64,000 nucleotides of DNA from Spodoptera frugiperda (GCF_023101765.2 NC_064231.1:806001-870000); one strand, 5' to 3'; shown: positions 23,901 through 34,667, numbered from the stretch's first letter. Made by a program: numbers and translations. Notes: generated by a model from the letters alone, not told the origin.

Positions 23901-26842
23901 AATAAATATTTAATTGAACAAAAAAGATGTGGCTTCTAGATCATTACGTATTTTGGCCGTCTTTACATCATGTACCTAATTTTTTGGGCATAATAATGCC
24001 TAGTTTTTTGCTACCACTTACGTTAACATTAAGTAACTTATAAATACTTTTGATAAAAGAGTGCAGAACGCAATACTGAACACTTGAATGCTCCGTTACA
24101 TGCCTGCATCGTCTGAGGTTTACATAAATTGCATTTTACGATTGGCCTTGCTCCGAGATTGCACAGAGCATTGTGAATTGTGATTCATCTTCAATTAGCC
24201 ATTTTGAATCAGTATTTATGTTCATTCCATTTCTGGCAGGAGATAATTATTATGATTAGATATGGTGTGAAATGTAGCACCCTGAAGGAAATCCAAGGGC
24301 GATGCAGACAATGAAGTGTACCTAGTGTACGAAGCATGCTACTAATTTTGAACCTTTGAAAATTAGCTATTAGAACAATTACCATCATGATAGTGAGGTA
24401 ATGAACATATTAAGATGTTGTCTGTTCTCGACATGTAAGACAGTTGATTTATTTTAGTCTGAAATGTTTACTTTAGAAGATTATAACTTAGTTTAAAAAT
24501 CGCCGCAGGGGTCGACCTGCTTTTCATCAGTTATATTATGACTTTTAAGTAATAGAGCTGCTTATATTTATTACTTAAGAGCTTCTGTCAGCGGCTTTAC
24601 CCGCGTCCCCGTAGGATAAAAAGTATCCTATCACCCAAATCAGTTCATACCCTGTCTGTTTACCAAATTTCATCAAAATACATTCAGTACTTTCAGCGTG
24701 ATTGGTGAAACAAACAAACTTTAAATAGTAAAAAGTTATTATATCACCACTAGCATTAATTTCCTTTTAGGCGATGTTTTAATAAAATTAATCAGAAGTC
24801 ATGTCGTGATGTCGCTTAGAGAGCGGCTTCTTCCCACGACATTTGAACTTGGCAAATGTCATCGCACAAGTAGCTAGCACACAGTTACAATTACATCTTC
24901 TCATTCTGGTTAAACACGTTCATTTAGTTTTATGAGCAATTAAATTATTTATTGTTCCTTTAGACATTATGAAATAGGTACTGTGTCTGAGTTTCAATAT
25001 TGTTGATATTTATCTTTCTTAGTGTCCCGATAACTTCGATGAGTTATATTATAGGTAATTCCTATCTTAAATTATTTTATACTTATCCAGAATTAAATGA
25101 TTTCAGGTCCTGACGCGAGATTCAGTAACAGTAGCTGTGGATGCCGTCGTCTACTACCGCATCAAGGAACCTCTGAATGCAGTCGTTCGAGTTGCTGACT
25201 ACAGGTAACTTAGCTATTGGCACTTTTTAAGCAATAAACCGGTAAACGAATAGGCGGATCACCTGATGTTAAACAATTGCAGCCGCCTATGGACACCTGT
25301 AACACCAGAGGTGTTACAAGTGCGTTGCCGGCCTTTTGGGGTTAAATTTAAGGGCCGTTAGGAAATCGGTGAATGGGAAGGGGGTAATTGGCATAGACCA
25401 ATTTGAAGAAATGTTAGGATAATTTTATCGGTACGATCGATTATTTAAAAAGTTTTATTATTTATATAAAACAACAGCTGACCTCAATCACTCATTAAGC
25501 CTAGCCATTTTTCTGAGAATACATTCTCTTTAATACCATTTGTTTCCGTTTCCAGTGCATCAACGCGTCTGCTAGCTGCAACCACACTTCGCAATGTACT
25601 TGGCATGCGGGACTTGGCGCAGCTGCTATCCGACAGAGAAGCTATAAGTCACATGATGCAAGCCAGCCTTGATGAAGCCACTGATCCTTGGGGAGTTGAA
25701 GTGGAGAGGGTCGAAATGTAAGCCAGTATTTGAATACCTTTTCACTGAATCATACCAACGACATATGTATTTCTCCTTTAAATGAGAATTTGGATACAAC
25801 CATGCTTTTGCCCCATCTTCCCAAACCAAGTAAGTTTCCGATACATCTTCTTTCCAAGCCAAGTAAGTTCCAAAAATCCTTATATCCTTATATCACTAAT
25901 CCAATCCAACGTTTTCATTTCAAGGAGGAATAGATATGTCTCAAATACTGACTTTCATTTCCAGTCTCTCCATTTTGTCTCACTGAGGAGCTATTCTCAT
26001 TACCGAGGTTGAAAGTTTGCACTTTAACATATTTCATTTCATCAAGTCTGGTATCAATGAATGAATTAATAGCATAATTATCAAAAAGGAACAAGACGTT
26101 TGCACCTTTAAAGTAATATTTAATGTAATATAGGCATATGTACAGTTATAGGATAGGATTCAAAAATCTATTCCACAAATATTGTGTAATTTTCCGTGGA
26201 ACCCTTGAAACATATGTTTGTGTCAATGATTTCAGAAAAGACGTGCGATTGCCTGTGCAACTACAAAGAGCAATGGCTGCCGAAGCTGAGGCAGATCGTG
26301 AAGCAAGAGCCAAGATTATAGCAGCAGAAGGAGAAATCAAAGCGTCGAAAGCTTTAAAAGAAGCCTCTCTTGTTATGATTGATAACCCCATGGCGTTACA
26401 GGTAAAAACCAAAATCTTAAATAAGTAATATTAAATTAAATGAAACGCAGCGCAGGATGTCCATTCATAAAATGATATTACATAAGGTTGCAGACAGCCG
26501 CTTGATGCATGGTACCTCCAATGAATCAATCTGGAAATCATTAGGAAAACCTATTTTCGGCAGTGGATACCTTTCATCTGATAAGACGATGATGATGATG
26601 CTAATTGAAAATATTTTAACTTCAAGATAACGTTACTGGAGTATAACTTATTCTAGGATTCTTGTGCTCTCCATTAATTTTATTCGTATTTTTTGTCTTA
26701 ATTATAGTTGCGGTACCTCCAGTCCCTCAGTTCGATATCAGCTGAAAAGAATTCGACTATCATATTTCCCTTTCCGATGGATTTCCTAAAGACATTCCTG
26801 GGAGGCCCTGGACCAAGTTCACAACAACAAATCAACTTGTAG
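17889..26842 (+). CDS. Stomatin-like (band 7/SPFH) gene A, with alternative 5' exons
   Basis: Stomatin-family proteins sit in the inner leaflet of the plasma membrane through a hairpin, oligomerise, and modulate ion channels (family knowledge). Core exons: 18648-18748, 19411-19566, 25107-25204, 25556-25717, 26236-26401 and 26708-26842. Starting at ATG 18249-18300 gives 289 residues. In order: a short N-terminus; the hydrophobic hairpin FLSFLLVIITFPFSLF with the family's central proline (P43); the band-7 domain from VVQEFERAVIFRLGRL through RGPGLFFVLPC, VDLRTVSFDVPPQE and TRDSVTVAVDAVVYYRI to WGVEVERVEIKDVRLPVQL; the Ala/Glu-rich coiled coil (AMAAEAEADREARAKIIAAE); and the C-terminal LRYLQSLSSISAEKNSTI-IFPFPMDF oligomerisation segment. 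It is very close to vertebrate stomatin and insect Mec-2-type proteins. The intron between exons 19411-19566 and 25107-25204 is 5.5 kb and full of repeats. An ATTAAA at 26894-26899 could be the poly(A) signal. It is the first of three tandem paralogues. Confidence 0.94.
18249..18300 (+). CDS. Alternative or main first coding exon of stomatin gene A
   Basis: The ATG at 18249 opens MRTELRTISTRRDNVPS plus one base (C), then donor gtgagt. It is basic, unlike the acidic exon at 17889. Both fit the same acceptor at 18648 in frame, so they look like mutually exclusive starts. I used this one as the reference start because it is nearer and has the stronger donor. Confidence 0.6.
18383..18424 (+). CDS. 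Possible 42-nt cassette exon or third start of gene A
   Basis: It has a good acceptor (gaatattttag) and donor (gtaagt) and is 42 nt, a multiple of three. Included after 18249-18300 it would add 14 residues (HCDTGTSCAITIQM) without a frame change. It also ends in ATG plus C, so as a first exon it would start translation directly at MPNPEAVG. Either reading keeps the frame. Confidence 0.4.
19035..19155 (+). mobile_element. Non-LTR retrotransposon 3' UTR fragment
   Basis: Contains 'ttctttgttttagttttaaa' and 'ttattacttatttaagttta', the same 3' UTR as at 6470-6695 and, inverted, 13190-13440. It is a shorter remnant in the intron between exons 18648-18748 and 19411-19566 of gene A. Confidence 0.65.
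21368..21642. mobile_element. 275-bp MITE with terminal inverted repeats
   Basis: The ends 'taagcctcgtctccactagg' and, inverted, 'taaagcctcgtcgccactag' match apart from two differences and continue into 'gaaca'. Subterminal regions are packed with cgacatcg/cgacgtcg words in both orientations. The centre has a perfect 'taccctatca...tgatagggta' hairpin. No ORF. Located in the long intron of gene A. Confidence 0.8.
24590..24745 (+). repeat. Interspersed insect repeat, 3' end of a non-LTR or similar element
   Basis: Has the pattern 'agcggctttacccgcgtccc', then 'gtaggataaaaagtatccta', then 'accaaatttcatcaaaatac' and 'attcagtactttcagcgtga'. That order is characteristic of a very common insect repeat. 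It is distantly related in layout to the element at 50842-52276. Confidence 0.65.
25225..25400 (+). mobile_element. SINE family 3, copy 2
   Basis: Shares 'ccggtaaacgaatagg', 'cggatcacctgatgttaaac' and 'tgcgttgccggccttttggg' with 13868-14055. It sits in the 351-bp intron between exons 25107-25204 and 25556-25717 of gene A and makes up about half of that intron. Confidence 0.75.
26440..26600 (+). mobile_element. Non-LTR retrotransposon 3' remnant with GAT tail
   Basis: Contains 'cgcagcgcaggatgtccatt', 'agccgcttgatgcatgg', 'tcaatctggaaatcatta' and a terminal (gat)n at 26588-26600. That is the typical end of moth RT-encoding elements, where the corresponding peptide is WRSMGEA-like. It is intronic in gene A. 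Confidence 0.6.
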
Positions 26843-27046
26843 GCAATACATTGGTTGCAGTAATTTAAAGTACCTAATTCTAGTCAAATTGTAATTAAAT
26901 AATTAAGTGCATACTTCTTTTATTTCTTACCTATTTTTGAATGCAGCCTTCGGAAAGTGACATAGCAATGGCTGACGTGACCTAAATCATTGTTTGTTTA
27001 TAATTTTTTGGAAAATTTCTGTTTGGTTTTATCCCCTGAACGCACG

Positions 27047-29769
27047 ATGAGTTCACGCATCTTGCCACCAGAGCAAACGTCATCAGACCAAATAAGAACA
27101 ACAACGTCTGAAATAAACAGTAAGTATTGTCATATAAATAAATCAAAATAAACTAAATCAGCTCCATTGTAGAGGAAACCTGTAGTCCAGCAGTGGACTG
27201 GTTGTTGATGTATGCATGTGTATGTGTGCAAAATGATGTTATACAAATCATAAATTCCTTTATCTTTAACCTGTATAACAATGTATAAGTAGATATAGCT
27301 GACGGCTAAATTATCTAAGTACTTTTTGGATAATATACTTATAGTTTAACTCTTAAAATGTTTAAATTTATGATTATATTTATGTTAATATCACATCCAG
27401 ATAAACATAATACAATTTTTGCATACATCTCGATTTCAGAGTATTCAAAAGAATCTCGCAAAGAAGTATTTTTTCGGATATTGGCTGTAATAACAATAAT
27501 ATTGTTTCCTATTTCGCTATTAATATGTTTTAGGGTAAGTAAATAAACGATATATTATATAATTATTAATGTACCTATATCATTGATTTTGATAAACTCC
27601 GTCGGTAGTCTGAGTTTGACAAACTGCAGTATAAAAAATCCACACCGACGATTTAGTACCTTGCATACATTTTGCAACGAGTATAAATGCTGTACGACTT
27701 TGTTTCATAAACAAATTATACCTTAGATAGGTATAACAGTAGATTAATAATCCTTTAATGATTTATAGCGTACTCGAAATGTCCAAATACATAAAAGTTT
27801 TTATTCCCTCTAGGTGGTAAAACAATATAAAAGAGCTGTTATAATGCGATTTGGAAGGATTCGAAAAGACTCACCAGCCGGCCCTGGCATAATATGGGTG
27901 ATCCCTTGCACCGATGACATCCAAATGATGGATTTAAGAACTCAATCTTTTAATCTCCCGCCACAAGAAGTAAATAACTAATTGTCTATTTCTTTCACAA
28001 ATTTATTTAATGTTCTACTAGCTTCTTGGTCCCTTGGTCACAATGACACAAGTGCAAGATTGTCCAATTAAAAAAAAATTGGAACAGCTGAAAATTCACC
28101 TTAAGCTAACACTTGATAAAGTGCAAAATGAAAAAAATAATTGGTTACATTTACTCTGTATTAACATCTTGATTTATCAGGTTACTAATCTTCAGACGTT
28201 CTGTGTAATAAAATTAGTCCATATTCCATGAACTTACCTAATTGTGCAATGTTCTGTTTGTTTGTTTATTGGTGAACTTCGAAAGTGGTTTCAATTAGAA
28301 CCATTATAGTTGAGAGGTTAAGGTCAACACCAAGTACGAAGCTAATCGGTTAAAGGTCGATGTCGCATGAAGTAATTATTAACTTGTTATTGATACTATT
28401 GTAATCAGGTTTGAATACATTATGTCTGTAGATCTAACACCAAACTCAGAATAATAATTTATACATAGTTTTTATTATATGGGATTTATGTTGTCGAAAA
28501 ATCGGTGCTACCTGTGCGTGACGTCGGATTTATGAAATAAATTAACAATATCTGTTTCAGATTCTAACAAAAGACTCTGTCACCGTAACAGTTGATGCCG
28601 TCGTTTATTTTCACATACGAAAACCTCTTCACTGTATATTGAACATCCAAAATAATCAGTAATATCATACAACATAGAGTTTCAAATGGAATGCCGTGTA
28701 TTTAATTTTCTTATCACTTAAGACTTTCTTCAATTGTAGGTATGCAACAGAATTAATCACCGTTGCTACATTAAGGAATATACTCGGTCAACACTCTCTA
28801 TATAACCTTCTCACACGTCGAGAGAGTATCAGTTACAAATGCAGAACGGAGATTGACAAAACCACCTCCAAATGGGGAGTTGTCATTGAAAGAGTTGAAA
28901 TGTATTGGTTTCTTATTTTTTTTTACAACTTAGTTTGTTAGTTATCTTTAATCATTTTCATAAATTACTCAAAAAAGCGTATGTTAAAGTCACTTTCGAG
29001 ATTCAGTTGAAATATTTTTAGGCCAGATTGACCCAACCTACTACATAGTTCATACTAAAAAAAATAGTTTAAGGCAAATATTGGGTTTGTTTCTATAATA
29101 ATAATTATGTTGTTTTCGTTATACGTAATAATTCCAGAAAAGACGTATTTTTACCTTTTGAACTCCAAAAGGCAATGGCAGCTGAGGCTGAGGGTACTCG
29201 TATAGCTAAAGCTAAAGTAATAGAATCAGAAGGTGAAATAAAAGCAGCTGAAAATTTAAAGGAAGCTTCTCAAATGATGATGGAGAATCCACATATAATG
29301 CTGGTAAAAATAATAACAAGTTCCGAAAATATTTTTCATGTTAAAAGAAAGAAAATTTGGCACTAACAATATACGCGAAAGAAGGAAAAAGAATAATAAA
29401 AATAAATGTGGATATACACAAAAATTAAAAAACAAAAACACTAAAAAACATTGTTTTGTGCCCGATGACCGTTGCACCAAATGAAACGTTGTTGACATGC
29501 TACTTTTTAAAATGCACCTTTTGATCTATTGATATAAGTTCAACTGCCCCTTTTTTAATTTCAGCTCCGTTATTTACAAACATTAAGCTCACTTGCTTCA
29601 AATAACTCAGCAACAATATTTTTTCCTTTCCCAATGGACCTTCCTGTCGCACGTGCGGTAAGAATATTATCTATATCTATATTGTAAAGAAGTACGACTA
29701 TTTAACTTTGTTTCTTTGTAGGATTTAATCTACAGAAAAACTGATCCGATCTTGAAAAATATTTTATAA
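27047..29769 (+). CDS. Stomatin-like (band 7/SPFH) gene B, diverged tandem paralogue
   Basis: Exons: 27047-27119, 27440-27534, 27814-27969, 28561-28658, 28740-28901, 29138-29303, 29565-29657 and 29722-29769, giving 296 residues. The four core exons (156, 98, 162, 166 nt) have the same lengths and phases as in genes A and C, so the array arose by tandem duplication. The hairpin reads FFRILAVITIILFPISLLIC and keeps the central FP. The band-7 domain has VVKQYKRAVIMRFGRI, PAGPGIIWVIPC, LPPQE, KDSVTVTVDAVVYF, WGVVIERVE and the coiled coil AMAAEAEGTRIAKAKVIESE. It differs from A where A has 'VRVADYS' (B: 'LNIQNNQ') and in the 'LSDREAISHMM' region (B: LTRRESISYKC). The C-terminal segment LRYLQTLSSLASNNSATIFF is kept, but it then gains an extra final exon coding DLIYRKTDPILKNIL, absent from A and C. 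An AATAAA lies at 29820. Confidence 0.88.
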
Positions 29770-29819
29770 ACAGAACTATTAAGAAGTGACCTAAGCTATA
29801 CGGTACCTGTTTTATTTTA

Positions 29820-29825
29820 AATAAA
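29820..29825 (+). terminator. Poly(A) signal of stomatin gene B
   Basis: A canonical AATAAA lies 50 bp after the gene B stop codon. Confidence 0.6.
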
Positions 29826-30164
29826 CAAAAATTCTGTCAAAATTGTAATATAAAATTATCAAATCGTAGCAAAGCGGGTAAAATCTGATGTTCACCAAAG
29901 TCTGTATTTTTAATAGTCCTCCAAATAAGGAAGATGCAAAGTTATACCATATAGGTACTGCCTCGTTAGAGCTCCAATTTTTTTAATTGTAGTGAGACCG
30001 AAGACACAGTAACAAAACTTAAACAAACTTTCATTCAATCAATCCTTTTTACGAAGTAACGAAGAACAACGGTTACGTAGGTAACCGATGTCAGGATGAC
30101 ATTCTCTATTTTTCTGGCGGAAAGCTGAGTACACACATTATGTGCAAATTGTATAAATTTCAAA

Positions 30165-32668
30165 ATGTCTAGTACTAAATCTTCTAAATTACATTTAACT
30201 GATGATAAAAAAGATCAACGAAGGAGTGGTGTTGAAATAGAAAGAGAACTTCTTCAATCTTCGAACATATTTCAAGAAGGCTATAATTTCTCCAGATGCA
30301 ATAGTAAAGGTAAATGTTTTATCAATACTTACTTTGAATTGGTAATGATGATTCCCAACGGGTTCCTAGTGGCGTTTCGTGGGTACCTATAGTAAGAAAA
30401 ATAAGGAATACTTTGGTGTGGAAATTAACGCAATCTTCTCTTCTTACAAAGGGGTTCAAGTTAGTCTGCTTGTTACAACCTCAACCAGGATAAAATGTTA
30501 AATTAGGAGAAAATATACTTACCAACCAAAACACATGTAAATGAAATGAGTATAGGAGATATACTTATTAAAGTGTCCATTATGTAGATGATGAATGAAC
30601 TCGAAAAGAAAAAGAGATGCAGAAAATCCTTATCGTTTTGTTTTCAGATAATGACAAAATTATTGAAAAGTGTCTTGTACTACTATCACTGCTGTTGGTA
30701 TTAATAGCATTTCCGATATCTTTGTTTACCATATTTGTGGTAAGTTTGCATATTCGTTCGTTTTATTGGTTTTTAATCCTTTTCCTACCTGTACTTTATA
30801 AGCCTCGCCCACGGCGATTTTTTGCCCCCTTGCGATTGTATCGATGCAAACGTGCGACAACTTCGCTACCTTCTTCTTTTTCTTCTTGTGGTGCCCCTTT
30901 ATTCCTGAAGGTTGGCATATCAAAGTTCACATAATATACCAAATTAATTTTAATTCCTTTAAAACAGACAATTCGTCAATTTGAACGAGCGGTTATTTTA
31001 CGAAATGGAAAATTGCGAAAAAACAAAGCTTACGGGCCCGGTCTTGTCCCATACCTACCATGTGTAGATACCGTCAAGTATGTCGACTTGAGAATTATTT
31101 GTTATGCTGTGCCACCTCAAGAGGTAATTAATAACACTGTGTTAATTCATTTTATCTACCTTACCCTATTTAACATATTTTCTTGTCAGGGAGTAATTTT
31201 CAGAATCTTTAGGATAAAGTACATATTACAGAATTTGATCTCGTCATGATTATCAAACAGGATAGCTAAGGCTTTGGCTGCGTAAAATTAAAATATTTAT
31301 TTCAAATAGGATCCGAATGGATATGAGACTACTTATTTAACAGGGACTGGGCAGCAGCTTTCGTTGTTAAATATCTCTAACCTACCAGACCTGGAGGTTA
31401 TAGCAAACCTTTTTATGTAGAGGTGGTCCATAATCCGACAGTAGACTGTCAGGGTCGATTGATGATTCGATGTCATCAAAAGACTTAAATATTTTCACAG
31501 GCTTTAACTAAAGATGCTTTGACTGTTGCGGTGGATGCTGTAGTCTACTATAAAATTGAGGATCCAATTTGGGCGGTTGTCAACATCGCTGATTATAAGT
31601 AAGAAATATTTTTTGCCTTCACTACTCTTTTTTAAGGCGGATAATCGTCCAATTACTTGTCTGAGTCGTGCGCCTTGAAGAGGCAAGAGGTAGTGACCAA
31701 AAATCTGTGACTGACTAAAAATCACCCCGTTCCTACTCCTGCTTTGCGAGCCGGAGCCGCGATAAACCCGCTAGGCAGTTCGCAACTCTGAGTCGGCAGC
31801 CCTACTGAGCCTCATCTGTGGTGGTCTGATGACTCTTTGACGAAAATATGTTAGAATATTAGACTCTCCTTTCTTTTGTAGAGTGGCTACTCAATATTTA
31901 GCAGCTACAACCCTCCGAAATGCTCTGGGAACTCGGAAACTATCAGAAATCCTGGTCGACCGACCAGCTGTCAGCTATCAAGTCTTTGGAAACATGAAGA
32001 ATCTGACCATCAACTGGGGAGTCAAGATTGTTAGATTTGAGGTGTAAGTACGAACAAAACAAAAAAAATCCTGTCGTTACATCAACTTTCATTCCACAAA
32101 AATATATTCCTACTTCTGAACGCAATCATCACCATCATAACTTACTATAAGACTTCCAAATAGTGTTTCCATCCATTTGTCCACTTTATGCAAGTCCAAA
32201 ATACATATTAATTTTGGTACATCAACTTTTCAATTTCAGGAAAGACATTAGTTTACCACTGCAATTACAGAAAACAATGGCTACAGAAGCGGAATCATCG
32301 CGATTGGCGAACGCTAAAATAATTGTAGCCAAAGCTGAAATAGAATCCACGAAGAATCTCCAAAAAGCTACTAAATTGCTTATGGACAACCCTTACTGTA
32401 TGCAGGTTAGTTGATTCCAACTTTCATCCTAACATTTGATTATATTAAATCTCTTATATAACTTTTGTGTAAAATCGTTCATTCCAGGAGTCGAGTGAGA
32501 GCGAAAAGGTTCAGTAAACGTCTTAGGGAGCTTACAATTAATTAATATCGATAAAAATATTTCTTTCAGCTCCGATACTTGCAAGCTCTACAGATGATTG
32601 CCGGCGAGAGAACGCATACTGTCGTGATTCCGATTACGCCAGATATGTTGAAGAGCCTGTTTAAATGA
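30165..32668 (+). CDS. Stomatin-like (band 7/SPFH) gene C, most diverged paralogue
   Basis: Exons: 30165-30309, 30648-30739, 30968-31123, 31501-31598, 31882-32043, 32240-32405 and 32570-32668, giving 305 residues. The 48-residue N-terminal exon is longer than in A or B, is highly charged and has no relative in them. The hairpin reads CLVLLSLLLVLIAFPISLFT. The band-7 domain has TIRQFERAVILRNGKLRKNK, YGPGLVPYLPC, VDLRIICYAVPPQE and TKDALTVAVDAVVYYKIEDP, keeping the 'IADY' motif that B lost. Then ATTLRNALGTRKLSEILVDR, NWGVKIVRFEVKDISLPLQL and a coiled coil. The C-terminus is LRYLQALQMIAGERTHTVVI and then PITPDMLKSLFK, where A has the AEKNSTIIFPFP motif. The family 'FRLGR' motif of A is 'LRNGK' here. 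Tail-to-tail with the second cuticle gene. ATTAAA at 32725-32730 is the likely poly(A) signal. Confidence 0.88.
31625..31850 (+). mobile_element. SINE-like element family 4, copy 2
   Basis: Shares 'tccaattactt', 'gactaaaaatcaccccgttc' and 'aaacccgctaggcagttcgc' with 16385-16590. Its 3' part (agccctactgagcctcatctgtggtgg) also matches the inverted fragment at 716-800. It fills most of the intron between exons 31501-31598 and 31882-32043 of gene C. Confidence 0.75.
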
Positions 32669-32724
32669 ATCATGAGATACGACATACTGAACTGTAATGT
32701 AATGTGAACGTTTTTGGTTTGTAA

Positions 32725-32757
32725 ATTAAAGACGTGTTTGTATTATTTCTTTTTATT
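32725..32757. terminator. Facing poly(A) signals of gene C and the second cuticle gene
   Basis: ATTAAA on the plus strand at 32725-32730 serves gene C. The inverse complement of AATAAA at 32752-32757 serves the minus-strand cuticle gene. Only 154 bp separate the two stop codons, so the transcripts probably overlap at their 3' ends. Confidence 0.55.
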
Positions 32758-32822
32758 CAACAAAAAGAACTAATAAATATTTAACAAAGTATAAAAGACT
32801 AAACTATAGGAACGTAACAGGA

Positions 32823-34667
32823 CTAGTATTCTCTGGAGTCGTCTTCTGCTTGCTTGATTGGATGGCCGTAATGAACTAGCTTTTGAGGTTGACCGCCTGC
32901 TTTCTTATGCACCGTAGCCTGTAAGCACAAAAAGTATATTAAATCATCTCCACGTATAGTTAAATTTTACACTTCGAACACATCAGAAGACTGCTTGTGA
33001 TGAGGAGATTGTGACACTCATATGTTCTCGAGGAACTACCATCAGTATCCAAGTGGCTCAGTATGGAGCTTCGGCTACACAAGGATCCTATACTTCAAAC
33101 CTGGTGGAGTATCAGCCGGTGGCTGTTGAAGTAATTGTAGATACGTCATGTACCTATCTGGCCCAGCGCTTTAAAAAACAAATGTAATTACTTGGAAACC
33201 ATTCTTGGGGTCGGCAGTATATCTCACGAGACGGATGGAGCCATCGGGTTCCACGAGCGAGTATTCACCCTGCACGACGTCACCATCACGATGCTCCTTG
33301 TGGTTCTGCAGATTACCGGTGTGAGGGTCTTCGACACCATATGAGTAGGCGTAGTCTGGTTTGGCCTAAAATATTGCAGAATAGATTAAGTTCCTCTTAT
33401 TTTCTCATCTATCAACACTTCCAAAACTTATTGTTGGATTGATTAAGTGGCGGCACTAAAGAGTTAGCGCATTAGCATTAGCCCTTATGTAATTAACTCT
33501 TCAGGGCTAGTGCCCTTATCGTTTAGTTTAATCAAACTTACAACATAGTCAACAGTCTTCAGATGTGCGTATTGAGCTGTGTCTGGGTGTATCTGTCCAG
33601 TTTTGTGATCGTAGCCGTAGTCTGCGTGTTGCTGTGCTGGAATACCTTCAGCTGCAGGTACTTGCACTTCAATGATTTTACCACTAACGGGCCCACTGAA
33701 CCGACTGTATGAATAACCTCCGGGAGCTTTGCTTGCCAACACAATTGTGGCTAATGCGATCGGTGTGAGAAGCTGAAACAAATAAACGAGTTTAAACTTG
33801 TTTTTTTTGTGCTGATAAAATAAAATAGAAAAAACATCACAGACGCAGTTATCCAAAAACGAAATAGAAATCTAGTTGGTTAGAATTAGATCCGATCGTG
33901 AGAGTTATTACTTCCAGTTCAGTGGTGACAAAAAGCGACGACCTTCACGGTCAGTACCCTATTAAGTTGTTACTCAATAGTGACAATGAAAAATAATCGA
34001 CCACGAAGAAAGTCGGACCATGATATTTTACGATAAGTTTTCTAATGAGACTAGATAATTTAATTTGAATATAAAAAATAAAATAAGTTATTTTATTAAA
34101 TTAAAAATTGCTAAATGGTACCTATTATAGTTGTTGATCCTATTTTATCTAACGTTCTTATGTATTTATTAAATGCCTATAATTATGTGGTTTCTAAAAT
34201 TTTGCGTTTTTTTTTTTTTATTTTGATGTTTGTTTTTATCTTGTATTTAACTCAACAATTTCGTGTGTAAAGAATACTCTCATTGTACAGGTAAATTTTA
34301 CAATACCGGAAATGATTAATTAAGTAGTTAGATAATTAGGTTCTATTATTTAAATGACTTAAATAGACCTATTTTTTTTATAAAATATTACATCATACCT
34401 ATTTAATTTTTGATTGAATTTCAAGGAATATCTATTACAATAATTACACATTTTAAGTGATAATTTAAAATTAAGTATCTAGTTGTAAAAAAATTAAATG
34501 AATTAATTTCTTTTAAATAAAAATTCTTAAATTTTTTCGTTGCACTCAGTTAAATAACTAGGCATAAGATACTTAATTGAACAATCATTATCTAATGATT
34601 TTAACGACAAAAAAAATTATTAATATTAAAAAATAATTCAGCTACTTACCTTGTATACGAAAGCCAT
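32823..34667 (-). CDS. RR-2 cuticle protein (chitin-binding type 4), four exons
   Basis: A secreted exoskeletal protein. Minus-strand exons: 34667-34650, 33772-33542, 33365-33192 and 32918-32823, giving 172 residues with GT-AG junctions and continuous frame. Exon 1 codes MAFVYK and exon 2 completes the signal peptide (LLTPIALATIVLA). A linker rich in Gly, Pro, Gln and His follows (GGYSYSRFSGPVSGK, QQHADYGYDHKTGQIHPD). Exon 3 holds the RR-2 core: AKPDYAYSYGVEDPHTGNLQ, NHKEHRDGDVVQGEYSLVEP, DGSIRLVRYTADPKNGFQ. Exon 4 ends the domain with ATVHKKAG and a short tail. Unlike the first cuticle gene it lacks AAPV repeats, so the two are not recent duplicates, although both share the early signal-peptide intron. 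The last intron contains an antisense SUEL-like fragment. Confidence 0.93.
32960..33187 (+). pseudogene. Fragment of a SUEL-type (rhamnose/galactose-binding lectin) domain, antisense in a cuticle intron
   Basis: On the plus strand a frame is open from 32960 to the stop at 33185, with no ATG before its last codon. From a plausible acceptor (cacatcag, exon from 32987) it reads KTACDEEIVTLICSRGTTIS, then IQVAQYGASATQGSY, and later VEVIVDTSCTYLAQRF. The pattern A-C-x6-L-x-C-x2-G-x2-I-x-I-x2-A-x-Y-G is the start of SUEL domains, as in latrophilins and rhamnose-binding lectins. The later T-S-C-T-Y matches that family's mid-domain cysteine region. The last third of the domain, with its remaining cysteines, is missing. 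It occupies most of the 273-bp last intron of the minus-strand cuticle gene. No partner exons were seen, so it is probably a captured or decayed exon. Confidence 0.55.
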
